NCBI RefSeq assembly: GCF_023078335.1
Contig: NZ_CP095550.1
Coordinates: forward strand, 3,950,001-4,014,000
Reading direction: 5' to 3'
Source of the DNA: Metabacillus endolithicus
GTDB taxonomy: Bacteria; Bacillota; Bacilli; Bacillales; Bacillaceae
Length of the DNA stretch: 64,000 bases
Shown: positions 18,961 to 27,930 of the stretch, in pieces
How the letters are laid out: the number at the start of each line of letters is the position of its first letter
Numbering within the stretch: position 1 is the stretch's first letter
The notes under the pieces: model-generated
Databases searched by the model: none
What the model was told of the DNA's origin: nothing
Seen by the model: the letters and a program-made list of their open reading frames with translations, nothing else
Position numbers and translations under genes: made by a program

Positions 18961-19602
18961 ATGAACACTGTATTAGAACCAATTGTCGATTATGCTGGAT
19001 TAGAGGATAGAGTGTTGGTCGAGATGGCTCATAATGGTGACAGCGAGTCATTGTCCTTTTTAATTAATAAGTATCAGCATTTTGTGCGCTCGAAGGTTAG
19101 ACCGTATTTCTTAATAGGAGCCGATAAAGAAGATCTTGTTCAAGAAGGAATGATCGGGTTATATAAGGCGATTCGTGATTATCGTGAAGACAAAATGGCT
19201 TCTTTTTATGCATTTGCAGAGCTTTGTATTTCTAGACAAATTATAACTGCAATTAAAACTGCTTCTCGCCAAAAACATGGTCCATTAAATTCATCTATTT
19301 CCTTGGACAAGCCTCTTACTAATGAAGATTCTAATTATACGTTGATGGATATGATTGCAGGGGAAAAAGTAACTAATCCTGAATCTTTGCTTATTAATAA
19401 GGAAAAAGTGAACGAAATAGAACGGAAGATTGATGAATTGCTGAGTGATTTGGAAAGAAGAGTATTAACTCTATATATGGACGGACAATCATATATGGAA
19501 ATATCAGAAGAATTGAATACACATGTTAAATCAATTGACAATGCTCTTCAGCGTGTAAAACGAAAACTAGAACGTCATTTTGAGATTAGTAAGGTTGTAT
19601 GA
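18961..19602 (+). CDS. SigH-like RNA polymerase sigma factor (paralogue)
   Basis: 213 residues, colinear with Bacillus SigH (Spo0H). Region 2 is strongly conserved (GADKEDLVQEGMIGLYKAIR near 57-76, then FYAFAELCISRQIITAIKTA). Region 4 ends with YMEISEELNTHVKSIDNALQ and RVKRKLERH. SigH in Bacillus drives competence and early sporulation genes and its gene normally lies beside secE/nusG; here it stands alone between rhamnose transport and a purine permease, so this is probably a second, divergent copy. The N-terminal 20 residues differ from classical SigH. GGAGGG precedes the ATG, and a terminator follows. Target promoters are unknown. Confidence 0.85.
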   Translation: MNTVLEPIVDYAGLEDRVLVEMAHNGDSESLSFLINKYQHFVRSKVRPYFLIGADKEDLVQEGMIGLYKAIRDYREDKMASFYAFAELCISRQIITAIKTASRQKHGPLNSSISLDKPLTNEDSNYTLMDMIAGEKVTNPESLLINKEKVNEIERKIDELLSDLERRVLTLYMDGQSYMEISEELNTHVKSIDNALQRVKRKLERHFEISKVV

Positions 19603-19678
19603 GTAAAGATAGCAGGAAGAAATAGTTGGTTTTAGTGTTCATTGTTGATTGATGCCCTGTTACATAAACTAAATAATA

Positions 19679-19719
19679 AAAAAACCTCAGATGAATTTTG
19701 GGTCATCTGAGGTTTTTTT
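19679..19719 (+). terminator. terminator after the sigma factor gene
   Basis: Long stem AAAACCTCAGATGA (19681-19694) / TCATCTGAGGTTTT (19703-19716) with A-run before and T-run after; could work in both directions. Confidence 0.85.
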
Positions 19720-19776
19720 ATTGTTCAAAGAAAAAGTAACATAGCCTAGCTGATCGTGTAATCCAAAATATTTACA

Positions 19777-19805
19777 TTGACTCAACTACTATTTTTCTCT
19801 ATAAT
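19777..19805 (+). promoter_or_regulatory. sigma-A promoter of the purine permease transcript
   Basis: -35 TTGACT (19777-19782) and -10 TATAAT (19800-19805) separated by exactly 17 bases, 28 bases before the riboswitch aptamer. Confidence 0.75.
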
Positions 19806-19833
19806 ATCAACTTATATTAATATAATATATCAA

Positions 19834-19974
19834 CCTTGTATATGTTTAGGGATATGGCCTAAACGTTTCTACCAAGCTACCTTAAATAGCATGACTACAA
19901 GGATTACATATGTATTGTCGATATGTAATTCTTGTTATGTGTGCTTTAGGGTAATCTAACTCTAAAGCTTTTTT
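19834..19974 (+). promoter_or_regulatory. purine riboswitch, guanine class, with intrinsic terminator
   Basis: The aptamer spans 19834-19902. P1 is CCTTGTA / TACAAGG; P2 is GTTTAGG with loop GATATGG and CCTAAAC; the junction has GTTTCTACC and the P3 loop CCTTAAA. The base deciding specificity is C at 19895 in GACTA, which indicates guanine/hypoxanthine rather than adenine (which has U). Downstream, CAAGGATTACATAT can pair with ATATGTAATTCTTG and so compete with P1, and a terminator GCTTTAGGGT / ACTCTAAAGC plus T6 (19943-19974) stands before the gene. Binding of guanine should therefore switch the permease off. Confidence 0.92.
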
Positions 19975-19995
19975 AGCATAATTCAGGAGGTCAAC

Positions 19996-21290
19996 ATGAA
20001 GCAATTCTTTCAGTTTTTAGATCGACAAACAACTTATCGACAAGAGTTTCTTGCTGGAATTACTACCTTTTTATCAATGGCTTATATATTAGTTGTTAAC
20101 CCAATTGTACTATCAGAAGCAGGTATGGATAAAGGGCTGTCTTTACAGCAACAGCTGTCTCAGCAATTATCGGTACGTTATTAATTGGGATTTTAGCTAA
20201 CTACCCGATAGGGATAGCACCTAGTATGGTACTTAATTCATTTTTTACCTATTCAGTTGTAATCGGAATGGGGATACCTTGGCAAACAGCATTAACAGGT
20301 GTATTTATATCAGGTGTTTTGTTTGTATTGCTAAGCATTTTTAAAATTCGCGAAAAAATCATCGAAGTAATTCCCCAGGATTTAAAATATGCAATCGGAA
20401 GTGGAATTGGCTTTTTTATTGCGTTTATTGGCTTGAAAAATTCAGGGATTGTAGTGGCAAATTCAGCAACATTTGTTTCGTTAGGAAATATTCAATCCGG
20501 TCCAACTTTATTAGCAGTTGTTGGTTTTATTATTACCGTTATTCTTATGGTGAAAAATGTTCGTGGGGCCATCTTTTATGGAATGGTGATAACATCGATT
20601 TTAGGAATGTTTTTCGGGATAATTGATAAGCCTAAAGCTATTATTGGTGGAATCCCTAGCTTGGAGCCAACATTCGGGGTTGTTTTTATGCAGCTAGGAG
20701 ATATTTTTTCAATAGAATTAGTAGCTGTTGTGTTTACGTTTTTATTTGTAGCATTCTTTGATACAGCAGGAACATTGATTGCGATTGCTAACCAAGCAGG
20801 GTTAGTGAAGGATAATAAAATTCCGAACGCTGGACGAGCACTTTTAGCTGATGCCTCGGCATCAGTTGCAGGGTCAGTTCTAGGTACTTCAACAACAGCA
20901 TCATTCATTGAATCATCTGCAGGGATAGCAGCAGGTGGAAGAACTGGTTTTACATCTGTTGTGATTTCTGGAATGTTTGCTATTGCACTATTTTTCTCGC
21001 CTCTCCTTTCTATTGTAACGTCAGAAGTAACAGCACCTGCTTTGATTATTGTTGGTGCATTAATGGCAAGTGAAGTACGTCATATTAAATGGGAACGTTT
21101 CGAGATTGCAATTCCTGCTTTTGTCACGATCATCATGATGCCGCTAACTTATGGTGTAGCAACTGGTATTGGTCTTGGTTTTATTATGTACCCTATTACA
21201 ATGATTGCTATGAAAAAGCAGAAGGAAATCAGTCCGATCGTCTATGTTTTAGCACTTATTTTTATTGCCTATTTTGCATTTGTTATATAA
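19996..21290 (+). pseudogene. pbuG: NCS2-family guanine/hypoxanthine permease (frameshifted)
   Basis: Azg/PbuG-type xanthine-uracil permease of about 431 residues with some 12 membrane helices. It starts [20 protein letters not shown], then [18 protein letters not shown]. One G is missing in the run at 20134-20136; adding it restores [18 protein letters not shown] and runs into NYPIGIAPSMVLNSFFTYSV. Later landmarks are FFDTAGTLIAIANQAGL and the signature ALLADASASVAGSVLGTSTT. The guanine riboswitch in front fits purine-base uptake. AGGAGG precedes the ATG. It has no evident link with pectin use and seems to be a house gene inside the locus. Confidence 0.85.
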
Positions 21291-21296
21291 GATTGA

Positions 21297-21330
21297 AAGT
21301 CTTCTCGTTTTAGAGGAGGCTTTTTTATTT
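21297..21330 (+). terminator. terminator after the purine permease
   Basis: AGTCTTCTC / GAGGAGGCT stem (with G-T pairs), followed by a T-run. Confidence 0.65.
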
Positions 21331-21404
21331 TGAAGCAGTATTAGAAGTAGAAACACTGTTTTCTAATCATAATCATCGGAAAATTAAATGTATTATTGCA
21401 AGTG

Positions 21405-21422
21405 CTTCCATTATAATGGAAG
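21405..21422. promoter_or_regulatory. 18-bp perfect palindrome overlapping a -10-like sequence
   Basis: CTTCCATTATAATGGAAG is its own reverse complement and contains TATAAT at 21412-21417. A second inverted repeat, TAATCAT-GAT-ATGATTA, lies at 21496-21512. Either could be an operator for the ASRT-kinase-regulator transcript. Confidence 0.4.
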
Positions 21423-21557
21423 ATAGCTAACTGCACCTTATGCAAATTCTTATTCTGTATCTGTTTAGTAATAAGAACCTACTCTTATTAACTACTAATC
21501 ATGATATGATTAAACCATGGAGTATTTTGTACTTTTTTAACATTGGAGGTTATGTGA

Positions 21558-21929
21558 ATGAATAATCAAAAAGGAGAGAAACATTGGATCATACCAGATG
21601 GATATATACCACCATTAAGCTCAGGGGAACTTCTTAGCCATGAATCTATTTGTATTTTAAACTGCAATGGTCAAGATGCAAAACTTGAAGTTACGATTTA
21701 TTTTGAGGATCGAGATCCGATTGAGAAAATTCCTGTCATTGTGCAGGGCAAGAGAAGTAAACATTTACGTACAACAGCACTGGAGCTTAATGGAGAAACG
21801 ATTCCAACAGGTGTTCCTTATTCAATTGAAGTGGAAAGTGATCTGCCAATCATTGTCCAATATAGTCGATTGGATTCAACCCAACCAGGCTTGGCACTAA
21901 TGTCTACAATGGGATATCCTTTGAAATGA
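21558..21929 (+). CDS. sensory rhodopsin transducer (ASRT/DUF1362) family protein
   Basis: 123 residues, single domain. The start HWIIPDGYIPP and the later FEDRDPIEKIPVIVQGKRSKHLRT and IPTGVPYSIEVESDLPIIVQYSRLD match the small all-beta ASRT family, first known as the soluble partner of Anabaena sensory rhodopsin. No rhodopsin gene is present. In many bacteria lacking rhodopsin the family occurs next to sugar-metabolism genes and was proposed to bind carbohydrate or act on transcription. Here it precedes a two-component system by 45 bases with a cre between them, so it may be a signalling accessory of pectin sensing; that is inference. TTGGAGG stands before the ATG. Confidence 0.8.
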   Translation: MNNQKGEKHWIIPDGYIPPLSSGELLSHESICILNCNGQDAKLEVTIYFEDRDPIEKIPVIVQGKRSKHLRTTALELNGETIPTGVPYSIEVESDLPIIVQYSRLDSTQPGLALMSTMGYPLK

Positions 21930-21930
21930 A

Positions 21931-21945
21931 TTGAAAGCGGTTACT
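21931..21945 (+). promoter_or_regulatory. cre site before the second two-component system
   Basis: TTGAAAGCGGTTACT matches the CcpA consensus WTGNAANCGNWNNCW at every fixed position. It lies one base after the ASRT stop codon and 30 bases before the kinase gene. Confidence 0.65.
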
Positions 21946-21974
21946 AGCAAATTATGATATTGGAGTTCTAATAT

Positions 21975-23744
21975 ATGAGGAACTTAAACCGAAGAATTTC
22001 AACCAGATATAAAAATTTAAGAATTAAGTATAAATTAATCGTCTTTATTTCTATTTTATTAATTGTTTGTTTAACGTTTATTATAATTGGATTTCAATAT
22101 GCATTTAATAGCTATGATGAACAAATTTACCGTAAATCTTCACAAGTTTTAATTATGTCTTCTAATAGAATAGAAGATGAACTAAAGAATATTGAAGAAG
22201 TTACTTATAAAATTATGGGTGATGATGTTATTCAGAACGCATTGCTTCGTTCAAAGGACAATAGCTTAACAAAGTATGATCAATATCAAATAGAAAAAGA
22301 AATTTGGGAGACCCTTACTAGCTATATAGGTTCCGAAAAATATATCCAATCCATCCATCTATTTGACCGTTTTGGGAAGGAATATCGTGCTGGAGGAGTG
22401 CCATCCCCGAATTTATATGATCATAAAGATGAAATGATCACAAAGGCGGAAAAAGGAAATGGGAGTAATGTATGGATTTCACTAGAAGGCTCAAAAAATT
22501 CTATTTTTTCTACGAGACAGCTAAAATCCTATGAAAATCTAAGTCTTGAAAAGCTCGGAACATTAGTAATTGATGTTAAGTTACACGAGATTGTTAAAGA
22601 GCTGCCAAAAGAGTGGGAAGATCAAGAGGGTTATATTGCGATCTCAGAAGGAGATGAAATTTTCTTTTCAGAAGGAAATTCTACTAATGTTGATAAGCTA
22701 GACTTTACAGCTAGTGATAAACAAGGATATCAAATTCAAAATATATATGGAAGAAGCTTTTTTGTTACCTATTCAAAATCTCCATATGCAAATTGGACAT
22801 ATTGGAATGTCTTGCCCTTTGGAACAATGTTCGCAAAGGTTACGATGATTAAGTTCCTTGTTATTTTTTTATTCTTAGCGATTTCTATTTCTTCTATTTA
22901 TTTAGTTATTAGATTTTCTAAGCGAATTACGAATCCAATTGAAAACTTAGTTTCAGCGATGAAGTTCGTTCAAAAAGGGGATTTTAAACTAACAGAAAAC
23001 TTTACACCTTCACAATATCAGGATGAAGTTGGAATGTTACACCAAAATTTCTTTGTAATGATTGAACGGATTAATCAGCTAATTAATGAAAATTATGAAA
23101 AACAATTATTAATAAAAGATACTGAATTTAAAGCATTGCAATCACAGATTAATCCTCATTTCTTGTATAACACACTAGAATCTATTAACTGGCTGGCAAA
23201 AGTAAATCAGCAGCATCAAATATCCAAAATGGTTGAATCTTTAGGATATTTATTAAGAAATGCTATTAGTTTAAAAGATGATGTTATAACAGTGGAACAA
23301 GAAGTAGAGATGGTTGAACACTATGTGACAATTCAAAAGTTTCGTTTTGAAGAGCGGTTAGAATTTTCATTAGTAATGGACGATAAAGTAAAAAATGCTA
23401 AGCTACCAAAGTTGATTCTGCAGCCACTTGTTGAAAATGCCATTCATTATGCGCTGGAAATGATGATCGAGCCATGTGAAATCCGTTTGTTAGCATACAA
23501 AGAAGGAGATAAACTCCATCTTATTGTTGAGGATAATGGACCTGGAATGGATGAGGAGCAGCTCGAATTAGTCAAAAAAGGTGAAATAAAAACCAGAGGG
23601 AATGGAATCGGTTTACGTAATATTGACTCCAGAATTAAATTTGTTTTTGGACCTGAGTATGGCCTTCAAATTGATAGTGAGGTAAACAAAGGGACAAAGG
23701 TACGCATCGTTATTCCATATCAAACGAGGTGGGATTATGTATAG
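21975..23744 (+). CDS. yesM: YesM-type sensor histidine kinase
   Basis: 589 residues. Membrane segments near 20-42 (IVFISILLIVCLTFIIIGF) and 292-312 (FLVIFLFLAISISSIYLVI) flank an extracellular Cache-like sensor. A HAMP segment leads to QSQINPHFLYNTLESINWLA (phospho-His) and a HATPase with VENAIHYALEM, DNGPGMDEE and NGIGLRNIDSRI. It overlaps the response regulator by 8 bases. In B. subtilis YesM/YesN sits in the rhamnogalacturonan cluster, and here the pair directly precedes YesOPQ-like genes, so sensing of rhamnogalacturonan oligosaccharides is likely. Confidence 0.88.
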   Translation: MRNLNRRISTRYKNLRIKYKLIVFISILLIVCLTFIIIGFQYAFNSYDEQIYRKSSQVLIMSSNRIEDELKNIEEVTYKIMGDDVIQNALLRSKDNSLTKYDQYQIEKEIWETLTSYIGSEKYIQSIHLFDRFGKEYRAGGVPSPNLYDHKDEMITKAEKGNGSNVWISLEGSKNSIFSTRQLKSYENLSLEKLGTLVIDVKLHEIVKELPKEWEDQEGYIAISEGDEIFFSEGNSTNVDKLDFTASDKQGYQIQNIYGRSFFVTYSKSPYANWTYWNVLPFGTMFAKVTMIKFLVIFLFLAISISSIYLVIRFSKRITNPIENLVSAMKFVQKGDFKLTENFTPSQYQDEVGMLHQNFFVMIERINQLINENYEKQLLIKDTEFKALQSQINPHFLYNTLESINWLAKVNQQHQISKMVESLGYLLRNAISLKDDVITVEQEVEMVEHYVTIQKFRFEERLEFSLVMDDKVKNAKLPKLILQPLVENAIHYALEMMIEPCEIRLLAYKEGDKLHLIVEDNGPGMDEEQLELVKKGEIKTRGNGIGLRNIDSRIKFVFGPEYGLQIDSEVNKGTKVRIVIPYQTRWDYV

Positions 23745-25275
23745 GGTGTTATTAGTTGATGATGAGAGAATTATTTTGGAGGGGATTTCGAGTATCATCA
23801 ACTGGGGAGAACTTGGAACAAGTTTAATTGGTACGGCCAGAAATGGCTTGGAAGCCTATGACTTTATCATGAAGGAACAACCAGACATCGTGATATGTGA
23901 TATTAAAATGCCAGGAATGAACGGCCTTCAATTAGTTGAAAAGATGGCAGCTGAAAAACCTTCCATAAAGTTTATTATACTATCAGGCTTTAATGAATTT
24001 AACTATGCTAAACAAGCGATGGAATATGGAGTCAAGCATTATTTATTAAAGCCATGTAATGAAAATAGCATTATGGATGCTTTAAATAAAGTGATTGATG
24101 AACTAAAAAGAGATGCTAAAAAAGAGGAATTTCTATTAGAGACGAAAAGTCGGCTAAATCAAGTACAGCCTTATGTGAAAAAACAATTACTAAAAGAGTT
24201 TATCACTAGCAAGTTTGACAGCAATAGAGGAATACATTTTTATGAAAAACTATTAAGAGTGAATTTCGAAGAAGAGTTTATAAGGTTAATTATCTTTCGT
24301 ATAGAAGGTGATTATCATTATGAGCATATGTTTGTCATTGAAAACCTGGGTGAAGATCTTTTTTCAGAATCAGTCTTATCAACGAGTATAGGAGAATATG
24401 TTCTTTTTCTTGTAAATGAGGAGGAGTTTAATAACCTACAGGAAAAAATTGAGCAACTAAGAGAACATTTTTTTGATATTTATAAAATGGATATGACAGT
24501 GGCTATAAGTGAGGTTGATTGTATTACACAAGTAAGAAGACTTTATTTAGAAGCACTCGAATGCCTGGGACATAGATTTTATTTAGGTGAAGGAAGCATT
24601 ATTACAAAAAATGATATTAAACATGAGAATCGAATGAATGACTATGAATATGATGGTCAAAGTTTATGTTTGTTTATAAAATCAGGAAATATAGAAAAAG
24701 TGGAAAGTGAAATTTCTCAATTTTTCGCTGAGCTAACAGAAAGTAGATTAACAATTAGTTTAGTGCGTTCTTATGTGATGCAGATTTTTTTAGTGATGAT
24801 TCAGCAATCAGACTCAGTGAGCATGCAAAAATATATGGATAAAATGTCTGTATTAGTAGATATGGATACAATCCAGCAAATGAAACATTTCTTTCTTTCT
24901 ACCGCAAAAGAAATTACACAAGGTCACTATGAAAGACATAAATCAAATCATTCGGCTGTTATTCATAAGATGATTGATCTGGTAGAAGAGAATATTGGAA
25001 ATCCAGAGCTGTCCCTGAAGTGGGTGGCAAATAAGGTTTATATGAATGCGGACTATTTAGGTAAACTGTTTAAGCAGGAAACAGGGCAGAAGTTTTCAAG
25101 CTATGTTACACAAGAACGAATTAAGAAAGCGATTGAACAGATTCAATTAATGGATGATGTAAAGGTATTCGCAATTGCTGAGATGATTGGATTCGGTGAT
25201 AATCCCCAATACTTTAGTCAAGTGTTTAAGAAGTTTACTGGATACTCTCCGTCTGATTATAAAAAGGTAAATTAA
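23737..25275 (+). CDS. yesN: YesN-type AraC response regulator
   Basis: 512 residues. The receiver (MYRVLLVDDERIILEGI) has the phospho-acceptor Asp in VICDIKMPGMNGL (near 54) and Lys in KHYLLKPCNENS. A long middle region of uncertain role is followed by two AraC helix-turn-helices (LSLKWVANKVYMNADYLGKL; FAIAEMIGFGDNPQYFSQVF). It overlaps the kinase gene, so the pair is coupled. Most likely it activates the importer and enzyme genes starting at 25631. Unlike the first response regulator in this window, its frame is intact. Confidence 0.88.
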   Translation: MYRVLLVDDERIILEGISSIINWGELGTSLIGTARNGLEAYDFIMKEQPDIVICDIKMPGMNGLQLVEKMAAEKPSIKFIILSGFNEFNYAKQAMEYGVKHYLLKPCNENSIMDALNKVIDELKRDAKKEEFLLETKSRLNQVQPYVKKQLLKEFITSKFDSNRGIHFYEKLLRVNFEEEFIRLIIFRIEGDYHYEHMFVIENLGEDLFSESVLSTSIGEYVLFLVNEEEFNNLQEKIEQLREHFFDIYKMDMTVAISEVDCITQVRRLYLEALECLGHRFYLGEGSIITKNDIKHENRMNDYEYDGQSLCLFIKSGNIEKVESEISQFFAELTESRLTISLVRSYVMQIFLVMIQQSDSVSMQKYMDKMSVLVDMDTIQQMKHFFLSTAKEITQGHYERHKSNHSAVIHKMIDLVEENIGNPELSLKWVANKVYMNADYLGKLFKQETGQKFSSYVTQERIKKAIEQIQLMDDVKVFAIAEMIGFGDNPQYFSQVFKKFTGYSPSDYKKVN

Positions 25276-25287
25276 TAGATTGGTTAG

Positions 25288-25322
25288 AAGGACTGTCTCT
25301 ATGTGTAGACAGTCCTTTTTTG
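25288..25322 (+). terminator. terminator after yesMN
   Basis: Perfect 11-bp stem AAGGACTGTCT / AGACAGTCCTT with an 8-base loop and T-run. Confidence 0.85.
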
Positions 25323-25630
25323 TTTGGAAACCCAGTAGGGGGAGGTTGCAAGAAAATGTTGTTAAGTTGCAAAATTCCTCATAAATGTTGCAAGATCGTA
25401 GCGTAATTTCTCTATATTTGGGTGGAGAATTACATAGATAGTAGTTCAATCCATTGTACTAGTTCAGAAAGTACAAATTTTTTAGACGTTCAAAAAAAGG
25501 TAGTCAGAATTCACTGTTTTTTAAACACTCTTATCTGTTTTTTGCATTTTAATAGCTTCTTAAACCCTATAAAATAAAGGTTGTAAGCGTTAACAAAGAT
25601 TTCAAAAAAAGAATACAAGGGGGATGTTAA
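25323..25630 (+). promoter_or_regulatory. control region before the YesOPQ-like operon with a consensus cre
   Basis: A cre, TTGTAAGCGTTAACA, lies at 25581-25595, about 35 bases before the binding-protein start. A spaced GTAC-N11-GTAC (about 25456-25474) lies upstream, and TATAAA at about 25569 could be a -10 box. No gene is seen. The response regulator site cannot be identified by eye. Confidence 0.6.
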
Positions 25631-26939
25631 ATGAAGAAGTGGTTGGCAATTTTTATGTCGGTTTTTATGGTATTTACATTAGCTGCTTGTAGCGGTAGTA
25701 CTTCTGGTGAATCTTCTTCAGATTCAGGTTCAAAATCAGATGGTGGTGAAGATGAAGAAGTAACACTTCGTATTGCATGGTGGGGATCTGAACCTCGACA
25801 TGATTACACTCTAAAAGTAATCGAAATGTTTGAGAAAGAAAATCCAGGTATTAAGATTCAAGCAGAATATGCAAGTTGGGATGATTATTGGAAGAAGTTA
25901 GCACCTCAGGCATCTGCACAACAATTACCTGATATTATTCAAATGGATCTTTCTTACTTTTCACAGTACGCTGAAAATGGACAGTTAGCTGATTTATCAC
26001 CTTATGTTGGAAATCAAATTGATACAACGAATTTTACGGACAATTATATCAATGGTGGAAAACTTGATGACAAGTTATATGGCTTTAACTTAGGGGTTAA
26101 CGTTGTTGGTTTCCATTATGATGAAGAATTATTAAAGAAAGCTGGAGTCGATTCTTTAGCTGAAGATTGGACTTGGGATGATTACAAAGAATTAGCAGCA
26201 AAAGCGAAAGATGCTGGAATATTTGTTGATACTACAATGAAATCGGACGTATTCTTTAACTACTATTTAAGAACTCAAGGGAAATCATTATTTGGTAAAG
26301 ATGGTGCATCATTAGGATATGATGATGATCAAATGTTCATTGACTTCTTTACGATGGCTTCAGATACAGTGAAAGATGGTGCAGCACCTACTCCTGACTA
26401 CTTAGCTCAGTTAAAAGGTCTTGAAGATGATCCAGTAGTAAAACAAGAAGCAATTGGTATTTGGCAATGGTCAAATCAATTCGTAGGATTACAGCAAGTT
26501 GCAAACAGACCACTAAAAATTCAAAACATGCCGGGGCCTAACACAAGTGATGGATTATATTTGAAACCAAGTATGTTTTGGTCTGTTGCTGAAAACTCCG
26601 AGCATAAAGAAGCAGCAGCTAAATTTATTGACTTCTTCGTAAACAATGAGGAAGCAAACAAATTAATCTTAGGTGACCGTGGTATCCCAGGTTCATCAGT
26701 GGTGAAAGAAGCTCTTAAACCAGTACTTTCTCCTGAACAAGTTCAAGTGTTTGATAGTGTTGAATGGATTTGAACAAAACAGCTCGGCATTTGATGGTCC
26801 AGATCCAGTTGGAGCAGGTGAAATCATTGAGATGCTCGACAGTTTATCTGAACAAATGAATTATGGTCAGTTAAAAGTAGAAGATGCAGCTAAACAATTT
26901 AGACAGCAAGCAGAAAGCATTTTAGCTCAAAATAAATAG
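25631..26939 (+). pseudogene. yesO: oligosaccharide ABC transporter binding lipoprotein, YesO-like (frameshifted)
   Basis: Extracellular solute-binding protein family 1. Lipoprotein signal VFMVFTLAACSGS, then RIAWWGSEPRHDYTLKVIEM and ASWDDYWKKLAPQASAQQLP, the typical start of rhamnogalacturonan-type binding proteins. An extra T at 26769-26771 ends the frame after VEWI; without it EQNSSAFDGPDPVGAGEIIE continues to a natural stop at 26939 (about 436 residues). It is first in the importer operon, followed by a strong hairpin that may favour its expression over the permeases. A closely related second binding protein is at 29725. Confidence 0.87.
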
Positions 26940-26950
26940 TGCTTAATGAC

Positions 26951-26984
26951 CTGATAGCTGATCAATTGTACGATCAGCTATCAG
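26951..26984 (+). terminator. 13-bp perfect hairpin between binding protein and permease genes
   Basis: CTGATAGCTGATC (26951-26963) and GATCAGCTATCAG (26972-26984) with an 8-base loop. No T-run follows, so an mRNA-stabilising or processing hairpin that raises the binding-protein/permease ratio is more likely than full termination. Confidence 0.6.
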
Positions 26985-27024
26985 TCTTACTGCCAATTCA
27001 GTTCTGGAGAAAGGAAATGATTCT

Positions 27025-27925
27025 ATGAGTGCACGCGCTATGAAGCAAAGTGTAAAAGGCTATTTATTTATCAGTCCCTTTATCATTGGGTTTTTAGCGT
27101 TTACGTTTATCCCAATCTTAACCTCATTATATTTTTCTTTTACAAAATATAATTTGTTTGCTCCCCCAACGTGGATTGGGCTTTGAAAACTATAAAAAAA
27201 TGTTTACAGCCGATCCAAGATACTGGCAATCTCTTAAAGTGACTCTTATCTATGTATTTGCAGGTGTTCCGCTACGTTTAGGATTCGCTCTTTTAATTGC
27301 CATGATCTTAAATACAGCATCAAGAGCAGTTGGTTTATATCGTTCATTATTTTATTTACCCTCTTTAATAGGTGGTAGTGTAGCGGTAGCAATCATGTGG
27401 CGAAATATATTTGGTGATGAGGGAATTGTTAACTTACTTTTAGGCTTTTTAGGTATTCCCGATGTTCGTTGGTTTGGAGATCCTACAGCTGCACTGTGGA
27501 TGTTAATTTTATTATCTGTATGGCAGTTTGGATCATCGATGTTAATTTTCTTAGCTGGATTAAAAAGCATTCCAGTAACATATTACGAGGCTGCAAGCGT
27601 AGATGGTGCAAGCCATTGGCAAAAGTTTACGAAAATCACTCTGCCTATGCTAAGTCCGGTTATACTGTTTAACACAATCATGCAAACAATTGCTGCATTT
27701 ATGACATTTGTACCTGCCTTTATTATTTCAAAAGGTACTGGTGGTCCGTTAGATGGTACACTTCTTTACTCACTCTATCTTTTCATTCAAGGCTTCGAAT
27801 TCTTTAATATGGGGTATGCATCTGCGATGGCCTGGGTGATGTTAATTATTGTTGGACTATTAACTGCACTCATATTTTTCTCATCGAAGTATTGGGTTCA
27901 CTATGAATCTGAGGGAGGGAAATAA
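27025..27925 (+). pseudogene. yesP: CUT1 ABC transporter permease, YesP-like (frameshifted)
   Basis: MalF-type permease of about 300 residues, six membrane segments. It starts AMKQSVKGYLFISPFIIGFL after AAAGGA. An extra T at 27182-27184 interrupts TWIGLENYKKMFTADPRYWQ; the rest continues to 27925. The EAA loop that docks the ATPase is visible as YYEAASVDGASHWQKFTKIT. Pairs with the next gene to import pectin side-chain oligosaccharides. No cognate ATPase lies in the window; in Bacillus such importers share MsmX. Confidence 0.87.
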
Positions 27926-27930
27926 TCTTT

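Noticed and set aside
19834..19902. Adenine riboswitch
   Set aside because: The specificity base in GACTA is C, as in guanine-class aptamers, not U.
19777..19959. 60-residue reading frame in the riboswitch region
   Set aside because: It runs through the promoter, aptamer and terminator, with no ribosome site.
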